From NCBI GenBank assembly GCA_039111635.1, contig JBCAQO010000004.1, positions 3,100,001-3,164,000 of the forward strand: a DNA stretch of 64,000 nt, read 5' to 3'. Below are positions 11,163 to 22,898 of this stretch, piece after piece. Position 1 is the first letter of the stretch; each line of letters begins with the position of its first letter. The notes under the pieces were generated by a model. The model did no database searches. It was not told the origin of the DNA and was given only the letters and a program-made list of their open reading frames with translations. The stretch is from Heterobasidion occidentale. Taxonomy: Eukaryota; Basidiomycota; Agaricomycetes; Russulales; Bondarzewiaceae. The translations under genes and the position numbers were made by a program.

Positions 11163-11246
11163 TGGTTCAGCCCGGGATCGAACCGGGAACCTTCTGTGGA
11201 CCGCAACTGTGTGAGACAGAAATCATAACCATTAGACCACTGAACC
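11163..11246 (-). tRNA. tRNA-Glu(CTC) with intron
   Basis: On the minus strand the acceptor 5' strand GGTTCAG pairs with CTGAACC near the 3' end, followed by discriminator A. The T arm reads GGTTCCCGGTTCGATCCCGGG-like with the TTCGATC loop. The anticodon stem TTTCT pairs with AGAAG (one G-U), and the loop is G-T-CTC-A-C, giving anticodon CTC. About 15 nt between the anticodon loop and the 3' stem is a short intron just 3' of the anticodon, the canonical nuclear position. The next tRNA has the same body with a different intron. Confidence 0.9.
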
Positions 11247-11317
11247 CTGTGTAATCAAGAGAGTATTTGTTTTATAATCCATATAAGTCTGAACAGGCTC
11301 GTGTGAAAGCAAAAACG

Positions 11318-11401
11318 TGGTTCAACCCGGGATCGAACCGGGAACCTTCTGTGCGCCCCAACCGTGTGAGACAGAAATCATAACCATTAGACCATTGAAC
11401 C
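11318..11401 (-). tRNA. tRNA-Glu(CTC) with intron, second copy
   Basis: Acceptor GGTTCAA pairs with TTGAACC, one compensated pair different from its neighbour (G-C there, A-T here). The D arm, anticodon CTC and T arm are the same. The intron at the canonical position differs at several bases (contains gttggggcgc rather than gttgcggtcc). The 72 bp spacing and same orientation indicate a tandem duplication whose stems have been kept by compensatory change while the intron drifted. Confidence 0.9.
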
Positions 11402-11688
11402 GATATCAATCACGCCACGAAGGAAAACCTGATCGGTGTTGTGGTCCAGCAAAGTAGACGCAGTTCACTTCACATACACATCACTAACTGGCGTCCCGCA
11501 TCTACACCCAACGCTGTGTGCTCATCTTGGCTCGGTATAGCCCGATAGGACGCAATGACAGATCATCAACCGACCACCGATTCATACACAACGTACATAC
11601 GGTCCGGTGCCAACAAGCTAGACTGATAACAATAAGCGACGACGTGCACGAAAGCATGATCCAGTAAATCGAACAACGAGACGCGGCA
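11402..11688. other. Intergenic, 5' flank of tRNA and 3' flank of next gene
   Basis: No open frame or RNA gene is recognised. It separates the tRNA pair from the 3' end of the long minus-strand gene. Confidence 0.4.
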
Positions 11689-14600
11689 TCAACGCCAGCG
11701 GTGCCGCGGGAGATAGAGTGGTTTCTCGATCGTGTGCACGAGGAAGTGCTCGAACGCGCGATCGGATTCGCGCGCCTTCCTCATCTCGAGGAGCTGGCTC
11801 GCGACGGGATAGTGCGCGTGGATGACGAACATGTACGTGGACATGTCTGCGTCCTGTACGATCTCGACGTGATTCTCGCCCAGGCGTACGTATCGAGTCA
11901 GGTCGATGAAGTCGTGGACCATCTGCAGGGCCACGGCCGGAAGTGAGCAGGACGAACGGGATAAGGAAAATGACATGGACATACGATCAGCGGAGGGGCG
12001 AGCGGGAGGTTATTGGTCTCATTCACAACGGCGCGAAGCGTCTGGTTATTTGGCCAGCTGCACGGAAGTACGTCCCCGATGACCTGAGGAAACCCGACGT
12101 GGTTCGTCTCCATCGCTTGACAGATGTCCGGGAATAAGTAACAGGCCAAGAAATGCACATGCACGAGTCTCTCGACACTTCCCTACAGCCATCGGATATG
12201 ATCAGCGATCGAAAAGAAAGATCGAAGACAAGGCAGCACGCACTCTTTCGCCTTGTACCGCCCGTTCCACTTGTTCAGCTTTGCCCAATCATCGGAGTGA
12301 CCATGAATTTGAGAGAGATCGCAGCATTATCCTTCGCCTGGCCCTTGTCCGCCGCAACGACGCACGCGCCCAGGCCAAAGATCGAGCCCAGCTCGTCTAT
12401 CATGTCGTCGTCGTCGTCCTCATCCTTCACGTCGGCGGAGAACCGGTTTATCGCGCTCAAGGGCGCGCGGACTGGCGGGGACAGCGACAGTATGATCTGG
12501 ACTTGGAGGCAAGCTCGCCTCGAGGGCTAGGAGCACTATCGGCATGGGCGCCTTGCGGAAGGTTCGTGTGGTCGGCGATGCCCGTGCGGACGATGCCGTT
12601 CGTCAATCTTGAAGTGTGAACATTTTCCGATCGTCGTCTGCTCGAGGTATGAGGGTTGTAGTATTAGCGTCAGGAGATAATGAGGGGGTATCCGTTTTCG
12701 TCTCGGGATCCTTTTGAGCGCTCTGGGACGGCTCACGGGATCGACGCACAGCTGCAGATGCATCGATCACTGCCTTGTCTTCGACGTCGCCGCCTTCGTG
12801 TGGCAAACCTTCTCGCGCGTTTCCATTGCGAGGACCTTTTCTTCTGTATCTTTTCCCTGGACCTGGAGCTGTGGCGACAAGACACGTTGCTTGCGAGGCA
12901 GGTCGTCTGCAGGCGATGGCGAATAGGCGCGCTTCGAAGGCACTATGGGCGCCGTGAAGCCATCACGGTGCGGCGAGGGTTCATGGCTAGGACATCAACA
13001 CGCATATCGACTTCTCTTTATCTGGAACAAGGGAGGCATTCTCTGAAGGCGGTGACTCCTGTGACGGCGCGCCGGTAGCCTGCCGCGTAACTGAGTACAA
13101 TGGCGGATCGTTCGAGCAAGCGAGTCTTACCTTTTCAGGAGCGACAGCGTCCGGCTGTCGGCCATCGACACTCTCTCTGGCACCTTAGGTTTGATGACGC
13201 ATCGTCCGTTCCGAAGTAAGAACGCCCTCTACGACGGGTGTCACCTTGTGGACCGACGGCGTCTCTGCAGGAACGAGATTGGCGGCGGCGGCTGAGTGGT
13301 CGCGAGCAATCTGCTCTTCGGTCGCTATTCTATCTCGCTATCCAGATCCAGGACCATCGTCTCTGCGAGTCGCTCACTGAAAATATCGACATCCATGGGG
13401 GCAGAGGGTGCATGCGCAGCCTCCTGTGAGCCATTCGCGAGACTCTGTGTCCGCTCTTCTTTGACGCCCTCCGGCTGCGCCTGCGCATCCACGTGTACCG
13501 AACTTCGTTCTCTGCACCCGTGTCAACCTCCATCGAACTTCCTTGATCCCTCGTCTCTGTCGACGCCGAGCCCTGGACACCCTCCTCCCCCTCTCTGATC
13601 CTGTCCTCATCCTCACTTCACCCCTGGTGGTATCCGCCGCCTGCGGAGGCTCGTCTACTCCCACCCCTTCCTTGTTTTCCTGCCAACCCATGACCGCACC
13701 CTCGCCCTCGCCCTCACCATCTTCTCCTGCACCCGCACCCGCATTCGCACCGACCCTCTGCCGATTATATATCCGCAGCTTCTGCGTCCCCCCGCGCGCG
13801 TCCCGGCGGCGGCGCGAGTTAAGGTCCGTGTATGGGCTGTCCCTGGGGCTGATAGTCCCCGTGCTGCGTGAGGAGGGCGAGTGCGGGACGGAGGCCGCCG
13901 TGGCGGGGAGGGCGGCGCGGTGGTGGGCGACGATGGCGGCTGCGCGGAGCATGCTGAGCAGCTCCATGATCGGTCGTCGAACCTGTGTTTGAGAACGGCA
14001 GCAGCAGGGGAGCGGAGGCAGGTGCAGGAGAAGGAGAAGGCGCGGGGGCCGTCGTTGGTATCGTTTTCGCACTTGAGATCTCCGTTGTTGCCGCTGTCCC
14101 CGACTGTGCAGGAGCGGGTGGGACATCGACGTCCATACTATCAGACGCATCGAGGCCGGAATTGCGCGCTCTAGCGTTATTGCTGATGCCGCCGTTGCTG
14201 GTCCCAGCGCCGGCACCGACGGCCTTGGGGCCAGAACCAGCGGCTGGTGCAGGGAGCTCCCCTCGGCCCCCTTCATCGTCGTCATCTTGAACCACTCAAG
14301 ATCGAGCGCCATAAAATCCGGCTGGCTACTCGACACCGCCGGCTTCTTCCGCAGCTTCGAACGCGGGGGGACTTTCGCCGCTCCGGCTCCAGCCCCGGCT
14401 CCTGCGGAGGTATCGCTGGCAAAGCGGAGGAGGATGCGAGCGCTGGCGGGGGAGGGTCGTGATCGGCGACGTGGGGGCCGGGCGCGGGAAGGGATGGGGG
14501 GCAGAAGTGGCTGGCTTAGGCGTGCGTGGGGAGTGAGAGGAAGAGGCGCCAGAGTCGGTTGTTGGAGGGCGCGCAGAGGTGGGAGCGGGCGGGAGGGAAT

Positions 14601-16127
14601 ACAACGTGGGGGTGGCGGATGGACCTGGGCGAGACGGGAAAGAATGCTGCATAGCGGGCTGCGAGACGCCCGATACAAGAGAGGTGACGGCAGGACGTGA
14701 TGTGCTGTCGATGGATACAGCTGTAGACGGAGGGTGGGGAAGTGGCGCGGGCGTTGGTGTTGGCGCCGGCACAGAGGGCTGCAACAATTTGGGTGCAGGC
14801 TGCTGCTGGCTCCGCCGACCCTGAATCATAGCCGCGAGCTCTATGATGTCGGTCGTAGGTATGTCTCCCAGCTCTGAAGCAGGAGCAGCACCTGCGGGCT
14901 CTGTCTCGGCCAAACTCGACTGGGTATGTATCGGAGCGGGCGCGAGGGCAGGTTGCGTGGTGGGCGTGGATGGGATATCGTGTTGAGATGTGGTGGCCGA
15001 GGTAAGGGGAAGGGCTAGAACAGCCGGAGCAGAAGGTGATGTCGCAGTAAGGGCCGCGGAAGTAGATGCAGCGGGAGCGGGGGTGGTCGACTTGGAGAGG
15101 GACGTCTTTGGCGGACGCGAGCTCGAAGGGAGCGACGCGGCTGAAACGGGCTTGCTCGGTGACGGTCCCGCCGCCGATGTCGATGGCGATGCCTTCTCCG
15201 CGCGCGGCTGCTTGCCCACGACGGCAGCCAAAGGCGTGGACGAAGACGTAGAGGTGGTATTTGAGGACGACGTGGACGTGGAGGACTTGTTGCGCGGTCG
15301 TCTGAGGTGCGCAGAGGGCACCCGGTCGATGTCGATCCCGGCGGCAGTGAAGAGGGTACGGAGCCGTTCTGTGGGATGGGGATCATCAAGGTTGAGTTGG
15401 GATGACTACGCAAAAATAAGATCGACTAGCTACTTGAACTGACCTTGCAGATCGGCCTCGGGGAAGAGATGGTAGTATGGAGAAACAGAACCCACGAGCT
15501 TAGTGTAGACTTTGAGTAGGTTCGCTTTTTCGGGAGGACATGAGTCGGGATGGAGGACGAGGTAGCGAAGGGAGAGGTCCGGGAGGTTGCCTTCGATCGT
15601 GGTGCGGGCGGTCTGTGCGGGGGAAATGTTATGCTGGGATGTTACTTAGGAAGGAGCGGGGAATGTACCTCGAGGAGATCTACCACCTGGAATAAAATGC
15701 GTCAGATATACTGAAATGACTGTCATTTGCATCTCTTTTTTGAACGGTGTATGTCCTGCTGAAGTGGCCGGAAAGACGTCGGGGTCTGATGCAGACATGG
15801 CGCGGGGGAGGCGAGAGAGATAGGACTGCGAGCGTACGTACCTTTGGCCTTGCAACGGGATAATAGGCCTTCTCTGAGCTCAGCCAGGACGAGAGTTTTC
15901 CGGCGGCCATGATGTAGCTCTCCGGCGATGCGGCGGCGGAGAGCTTGCGCGTGAAGACGGGGAAGAGCTTCTCATTATTGGCGACAGCATCTCCTGGCAT
16001 CTGAGCAGACAGTCTGCTAGCAAAGTGAGAGGAAGGGCAAGATGGGATTGATGGAGGAGGATGCGATGGCGGCGGTGGAGGGGAGAGAGAGGCAGGCGGC
16101 GACCTGCAGAGCGAGAGCAGAGGCCAT
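11689..16127 (-). CDS. Long low-complexity nuclear-type protein, unknown function
   Basis: I read this as one multi-exon gene, with the exon chain inferred by eye. A plausible start is the 8-codon exon MASALALQ (16127), spliced to QMPGDAVANNEKLFPVFTR (15998). Next come short exons (ARTTIEGNLPDLSLRYLVLHP at about 15600; LNLDDPHPTERLRTLF at about 15380), then a Ser/Thr/Pro/Ala-rich region (15320 to about 13350) with acidic MDVD motifs. The frame seems to cross the apparent stop at 13330 through a 57 nt intron (gtgagc...tag) and then a 51 nt intron (gtaaga...cag). The C-terminal exons hold an acidic DEDDDDDMIDELGS segment (about 12420) and the end domain MVHDFIDLTRYVRLGENHVE...MSTYMFVIHAHYP. That last part weakly resembles the PINIT/MIZ-type fold in SUMO ligases (DLT..V..G.N pattern), but there is no SP-RING. 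A split into two genes near 13.3 kb remains possible. Confidence 0.45.
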
Positions 16128-16486
16128 CGAGGGACATCTCAATTCAATTCAGTTGCTGGACCCACAACCCGTGGGAAACACTCCTCGTGACCGCTCCATT
16201 CATCGGCACACAAACTGGGCTGCATCGCTCGAATGATTCAGATCTACGATACTCGTCTGCATGTCTTTGGACTTCGTGTTAGCTTTCAGAACACACCAGT
16301 GCTACGAGGCCGGTGCGAGAGACGGCAGATTCAGGTCTCGCAGGAGCTCGCAGGTTTCGCACGTCAGATTCGAGTTGGCCGAAAGAGGAAAGATGATCGA
16401 AAATTAATTTATTCCCTCGCATTTGATTGAGCCTGTCCAGCCTTCCTGCTCCCTCTCTGAACGTACCACCGCCACCCTTCGAGAGG

Positions 16487-18744
16487 ATGCCGAAATTACA
16501 CGACCAATTCGACACCGTCCATCCTCGATTTTGGATCACAGGTCAGATCCCGCTGCGATCCCTTTGCGCCTGAGGCCGATGTAACCTGCTCATCAACAGT
16601 ACAGCCATCTTATCACTCGGAGATGTCGAGAGCTCAACGTCTACGCGGAACTCATGCCCTGCACGCAGAAGATCAGGAGCTCAAATGGAAACCAAAGGGT
16701 CAGTTCCATCTCGTCGCGTCAATCGTGTTTTTGAAACGTCTCTTCAGGGCGTCATACTTTCTGGGTCCCCCTACTCTGTGTATGACTCGGACGCCCCACA
16801 TGTTGACCCTGAGGTCTATGAACTCGGCGTGCCCATCCTCGGCATATGTTATGGTCTTCAGGCGAGTGCATGCAGTGTCCGTTCTCAACGCTATATAATC
16901 CGTAACTCCTTTCGTTAGGAAATGGCCTGGTCCATGAACGGTAAAGTAGCCCAGTGCGACCACCGAGAGTACGGCTTTGCCCAAGTGCAGATAAGCAAAA
17001 TCGGGGGCGACAACGCCTCCGTGGATGCGCTGTTCGAGGGACTGGGAGAGGAGATGCAGGTCCGTCTGTCCCCACCCGACTCCATCCTCTCCCACAAACA
17101 TGGCGCGCGCGTCCCAGGTATGGATGTCCCACGGCGACAAGCTCTCCGCGCTCCCCCCCGATTTCCACATCATCGGCCGCACGACGAACGCGCCCTTCGC
17201 CGCCATCGCCCACAACTCCAAACCCTTCTACGGCATCCAGTTTCACCCAGAAGTCACGCACTCGCCCCGCGGGAAGGAAGTCATCGGCCGATTCGTGCTC
17301 AGCATCTGCGGCTGCAAACCAAACTGGACCATGGTGCGCGCCCTCGTCTCTCCGTTTCTCGACCGCTCCTGAATACTTTTTTTTTGTGCATAGGAAGAAT
17401 TCATCGGAAGGAGATCGCGCGCATTCGCGATATATGCGGCCCGACCGGCCGTGTCATCGGCGCCGTGAGCGGCGGCGTCGACAGCACCGTCGCTGCGAAA
17501 CTCATGCACGAGGCCATCGGCGACCGGTGAGTCCGCCCCCCAATCTCGCACGCGCACGGCTCACGGCTGCCGCCCAGCTTCCACGCCATCATGGTGGACA
17601 ACGGCGTCCTCCGGCTGAACGAGGCGCCCCAGGTGAACGACATGCTCAACAAGGACCTCGGCGTGAACCTCACCGTCGTCGACGCGTCCGACCTCTTCCT
17701 CTCGCGCCTCGAGGGCGTCGAGGACCCCGAGCAGAAGCGCAAGATCATCGGCAACACGTTCATCCACGTCTTCGAGGCTGAGGCCGCGAAGATCGAGGCC
17801 GCCGCCGAGGTGGAGGAGCAGAAGGGCGCCGCGGCGAAGGGCAAGATCGAGTGGCTGCTGCAGGGCACGCTCTACCCGGACGTCATCGAGAGCATCAGCT
17901 TCAAGGGCCCGAGCGCGACGATCAAGACGCACCACAACGTCGGTGGGCTCCTCGCGGACATGAAGCTCAAGCTGATCGAGCCCCTCCGCGAGCTCTTCAA
18001 AGGTGCGCCGCTTCTCGAACCCTCCCTCCAGGCGCGGACGCCTCGGGAGCACATGACTGAATCGTGCCCTTTGATATTTGACAGACGAGGTCCGCGCCCT
18101 CGGCCGTCTTCTCTCCATCCCCGCGCCCCTCGTCCAGCGCCACCCCTTCCCCGGGCCCGGCCTCGCCATCCGCATCCTCGGCCCCGTCACGCGCGAGCAG
18201 GTCAAGATCCTGCAGCACGCCGACAGCATCTACATCGAGGAGATCCGCCGCGCCGGGCTCTACGACCAGATCAGCCAGGCGTTCGCCGTCCTGCTGCCCG
18301 TCAAGGCCGTCGGCGTCATGGGCGACAAGCGGACGTACGAGCAGGTGCGTCGCGCGTTTCGTTCGATCGTCGTGAACCGACCCGCTGATCCGAAACCGTT
18401 TACGGAAAAAACATCATAAAAAAACAACATCGATATATATAAAATAGGTCATCGCTCTGCGCGCAGTCCAGTCCGAGGACTTCATGACCGCCGACTGGTC
18501 AGTGTATCTCATCCGCTCGCGTCACTGTCAACTCACGCTGCCCGTGCTCTCTTCCAGGTACGTCTTCCCCGCAGAAGTCCTCAGGCGCATATCCTCCCGC
18601 ATCACGAACGAGGTGGCCGGCATCAACCGCGTCACCTACGACATCTCGTCAAAGCCACCTAGCGTACGTACCCGCCGCCTGCCCTCGCAACCCGCACACT
18701 CGTACTGACAGACACGACGACGACAGACGGTCGAGTGGCTATGA
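16487..18744 (+). CDS. GUA1: GMP synthase (glutamine-hydrolysing)
   Basis: Converts XMP to GMP with ATP and glutamine in the cytosol. Exons read as 16487-16541, 16600-16698, 16748-16861, 16919-17059, 17118-17333, 17394-17526, 17578-18002, 18085-18344, 18448-18497, 18558-18663 and 18727-18744. The glutaminase domain has the nucleophile Cys in GICYGLQ and the His/Glu pair in FHPEVTHSP. The ATP pyrophosphatase P-loop is SGGVDST, and the C-terminal dimerisation part has [13 protein letters not shown] and ends TVEWL. Intron 3 has a GC donor (gcgagt...ttag). Three places break family frame: one extra base near 16520 before the LDFGSQ motif, a local shift from 16675 to the exon end at 16698 (family KPKG replaced by GNQR), and one missing base near 17407 (family [13 protein letters not shown]). 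Everything else is highly conserved, so consensus errors are likelier than a pseudogene. It is convergent with Lon. Confidence 0.93.
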
Positions 18745-19228
18745 CAGCATCTGCCCACAGTTAACTTAGAAGATCAGAACCAAAAAAAGCAACCGCCAGC
18801 CCGCGGTGTATCCCGTGATGTATCCAGTAGTAGACCCCCCGAAAATAGACAGTGTAAGATCGAGCACTCAGCGAAGAAGTCCCTCTCAGAACGCCAAGCC
18901 GACCGACCGTACGTCGACCCGACCGCGTCCGACCAAAAGTCCAATCAATGCAGATACATGCGTCATGAGTTGGGCGTGCAAAAAAACATCTAAAATACAA
19001 TGAAACGATTGCGGACCGGACGTCAAAAGCAACCAAATGCGCTCTAGGAAGCAGTGTGTGGACAGTTGTCGACGAGAGAGAGTGAGACAGTGAGACGAGT
19101 GAGTGAGTGAGTGATTATTACGGGGTAGGGTTGGTAGATAGATAAGACGCCGCCGCCCAGCAAGCACGCTCATTTTCACGGGCGATCGCACGCGATCGCC
19201 TTCGCCTCGGGGGGCCACTACGACTCGC
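18745..19228. other. Convergent intergenic region between GUA1 and Lon
   Basis: Holds the 3' ends of both genes. A (gagt)n-like stretch near 19085-19110 is low complexity. No gene is seen. Confidence 0.5.
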
Positions 19229-22200
19229 CTACGGCGCCAGCGTGTCCTTCCAGCGCTCAGCGATCGGCTCCCCCTTGAAGACCTCGAGCAGCACCTCCCG
19301 CACGTCCTCGACGTAGACGAAGCGGATGCCCGTCTTGACGCTCTCCGGCACGTTCTCCTCGATGTCCGCGCGGTTCGCGGCGGGCGCGAGGATGGTCTTG
19401 ATCCCCGCGCGGTGCGCCGCAAGGATCTTCTCCTTCAGGCCGCCGACCGGGAGCACCTGGCCCACGAGCGAGATCTCGCCCGTCATGGCTGTGTCGCGTC
19501 AAGCACCCGGGCCCGAAAGTCGCAAGTCAGCACACACGCGCTCGCGCTATCACAGAAATCGACGCACCGATGTCGGGGTTCACTCGCGTCTTCGTGAAGA
19601 GCGAGACGAACGCGGAGAGGAGCGCGGTCCCCGCGCTGGGCCCTCCTTGCCGATGCTGCCCTCGGGCATGTGCACGTGGATATCCCGGTCGTTCAGCACC
19701 TGGTCCGTGGGGTTCTCCGTGATCCCCAGCTCGTACGCGTGGCTCTTGACCCAGCTCAGCGCGATCTGCGCGCTCTCCCGGATCACCTCGCCGAGCTTAC
19801 CGGTCAGCTGCAGACCGCCCTTGCCTGGCATGCTCTGAGAACGCCCGCAGATCAGCCATCGATCGATCAAGACGGCGGAACGAGAAAGAAACGCACGGTA
19901 GCCTCGACGGGCATCACCGCGCCGGACCCGTTGCCCAAGTATCCCAGCCCGGTGCTGACGCCGGGCGGCGGAGGGCGGACATACATCCTGTCCTTGTGGT
20001 AGATCGGCGGCCCGACGTAGTCTTTCAGGTTCTCCGGGGTGATGCGCACGTGCACCGACGCGGGGACGTCGAACGGCTTGCGCTGCTCCGTCGTCACGGC
20101 CTTGCGCTCCTCCGCCTTGTCCGCCTGCGGCGTGGACGCCTCGGGCGCGTCCTGCGCCTCGACGGTCTTGGGCTCGCCTTGCGCGTCCGTCGGCGCCGCA
20201 GGCAGTGCGCGCGTCTCCGGGAACGCGTCCTCGCCAAGGTCCTGGACGATCTTGAGCGCGGCCTTGCGGTAGATCTGCGTGTGGTCGGTCGGCCGGCCGA
20301 TCAGCTGCGCGCCTGCGAGAGACAATTTGCGCGAGACCGTACCTTGTCGATGTGCTTCTTGAGGTTGCGGACGCCGCTCTCGCGGCAGTAGTACTTGATG
20401 AGCATGTCGACGGACGCGGGGTCGAGCGTCACGTCGGCGTTCTTGAGGCCAGACGCCTCCTTGGCTTGGGGGCCCAGGTACTTGTCCGCGATGACCGATT
20501 TCTCCTCGGAGACGTAGCCGCTGACCTCGAGGACTTCCATGCGGTCGAGCAGGGGCGCCGGGATGGTGTCGAGAACGTTCGCAGTGCAGACGAAGAGGAC
20601 GCGCGACAGGTCGACGGGAACGTCCATGCTGCGATCGTGACGACGGTGAGCCTGTGTGATCGCGAAGAGAGCAAAGAGGGCCACGCACTAGTGGTCCAGG
20701 AACGCGGTGTTCTGCTCAGGATCCAACATCTCGAGCAGGGCGCTGGCAGGGTCGCCGTTGATCCCACGACCGATCTTGTCGACCTCGTCGATCAACACGA
20801 GCGGGTTCTCCGTGCCCACGCGCTTCAAAGCCTGGATGATCTTGCCCGGGAGCGCACTGCACCAGTCGTCACCAAAGAAAAAGGAATCAGCGTCCAACCC
20901 TCGCGCATATACGCACTTAAAAGGGAACAAAAAAAGCCGACTCACCCAACATACGTCCGCCTGTGCCCCTTGATCTCCGCCACGTCCGTCAAGCCCTCCG
21001 ACCGAGAACCGGAAGAACTGACGGTTCAGAGCGCGCGCGATCGACTTGCCGATAGACGTCTTGCCCACGCCGGGCGGGCCCGCGAGGCAGATGATCTTGC
21101 CCTCGACGGTGCCACGGAGCTTCCCGACGGCGAGGAACTCGAGGATCCGCTCCTTGACGTCCTTGAGGCCGTAGTGGTCCTCGTTCAGCACCTCCTGTGC
21201 GTGCGCGATGGAGTAGTTCTCCGGCGTGTGCTGGCCCCAGGGAATCTGTGGGCAAAGAAAGAGGGCGAGGCGGTGAACGCGAGTACAAGATGGGGAGGAG
21301 GGGATGGGCGTACCTGTGTGAGCCAGTCGAGGTAGTTCCGGGTGACGTTCGCCTCGGACGCGGCGGGCTCGAGGTGCATGAGCTTATTGAGCTCCTCATC
21401 GAAGACCTTCTTGACGGACTCGGGCATCTTGAGCGACGCGGCGCGCTCCTTGAATTTCTCAATGAGCTTGTCCTTGCCGTCCGACTCCATGCCGAGCTCC
21501 TTCTTGATGCCCTTGAGCTGCTCCATGAGGTAGTACTCGCGCTGGCGCTTCGCGATCTTGCTGTCCACGTCGCGCGAGAGCTTGCTCTGCAGCTGCGCGT
21601 TGATGAGCTCCTTCTTGAGCACGAGCAGCGCCTTGCGCAGGCGGTCCTCGACCATGAGCGACTCGAGCACGTCCTGCAGCTCGCCGACCTCGCCCGTCGA
21701 CACCGCGGCCGCGAAGTCCGCGAGCTTGTCCGGCTCGTCAAAAACGTTCGACGCGACCTGGTTGATCGAGAAGTTCGTGATCTGGTCGCGGAAGAGCGGG
21801 TTGAGCTGCGCGATGTCCTTAAGACGGAGACGATCTCGGACATGAACGCGCGGATGTACTGGTCGTCCTTGTTGAACGGCTGCGTGACGAGGTTGTCGAC
21901 GTTGACGATCGAGATGTCGAAATCCTGCAGGAAGGACGTCTGGAGCGGCGTCGGGTGGATTTTGGCGACTTGCTCGGCAGGCGCATCAACTTCGATGAGC
22001 TCGGCGTCTGCTGGTGGGTCCGAGGATGAGGACGGGGACGGGGAAGGCGGCGGCGTCGGGAGCTGGTCCTCGCTCGCGGGTTCCGACTGCTGCTCGACGT
22101 TTTCGACCTGGACGGTAGACATGGGAGCTCCCCCCGCCTTGACGAGATCGGTAATCTTGATCCTGCGGTGCGGGTACAGCACGGCGGTCAAGCCCTCTTC

Positions 22201-22898
22201 CTTATCATCGTCTTAGATGGCCCAGTGTTGGCCGTAAAGACGCTCGTGATCTGGGCGAAAACGCCGACGGGGTGGACCGAGTTGATGTCCGTGATTACAT
22301 CCGAATCTGCCTGTTCATCCTTGAGGAGGAACGCGCCGAGGTAGGGCTGGCCGCGCTTCATCATCTCCTTGATGGCGGCGACGACTTGGGGGTTGCGGAC
22401 GACGACGGCCTTGTAGAAACCGGGGAAGAGAGGGCGACGGGCGATAGGGAGAGCGAGGACCTGGGGGTAGAATTCCGGGACGGACTGGCGGGATATGGAC
22501 GTGGGAGGTGTGGGTGGAGGTGGCGGGGATGGTGGGTCAGCGCCTTCGGAGCCGTCGTCGCCGCCTGGGGAAGATGACGAGGAAGACGAGGAAGAGGACG
22601 GGGGCGCTGAGGATGAGGAAGACGCGCCGCCAAAGTCGTCGCGCTCGCTGTCGAGCAGGACTCGGTCATGGCCAAAGGGATGTTGTGGGACGGGGCCTCT
22701 GGGAGGGCCGAATGGGTCTGCGGGGGAGTAGTAATCGACGACGGTGGAGTAGCACGCTCTTCGGTCCAAAGCCAAGGGCGAGGGGAGCGCGCGGGTGCGA
22801 CGGGCTTTGGCAGCCTGTGATTGCAGGACGCGGACGCGCTGGCTGGGTCGGGCCGCCGACGACGAGACCGCCGCACGCAGGCTGGTGAAGAAATTCAT
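19229..22898 (-). CDS. PIM1: Mitochondrial ATP-dependent Lon protease
   Basis: Matrix AAA+ serine protease that degrades misfolded proteins. The N-terminus (from 22898, [22 protein letters not shown]) is Arg/Ser-rich, as in a mitochondrial presequence, followed by a Ser/Pro/Asp linker. The LON substrate-binding domain begins near [19 protein letters not shown]. The ATPase has Walker [10 protein letters not shown] (about 21070), Walker [11 protein letters not shown] (about 20790) and the sensor region [22 protein letters not shown]. The protease end has [28 protein letters not shown], the catalytic-Lys motif [13 protein letters not shown] and the end ERWKDTLAP. Four single-base breaks occur: near 22212 (missing base), 21822 (missing), 20991 (extra) and 19640 (missing, within the catalytic-Ser GPSAG motif). 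Downstream frames resume at full conservation each time. Introns of about 50-80 nt separate about eight exons. Confidence 0.92.

Noticed and set aside
16487..18744. GMP synthase as a pseudogene
   Set aside because: Catalytic motifs and ten intron junctions are intact and the breaks are single bases, like those in other essential genes of the window.
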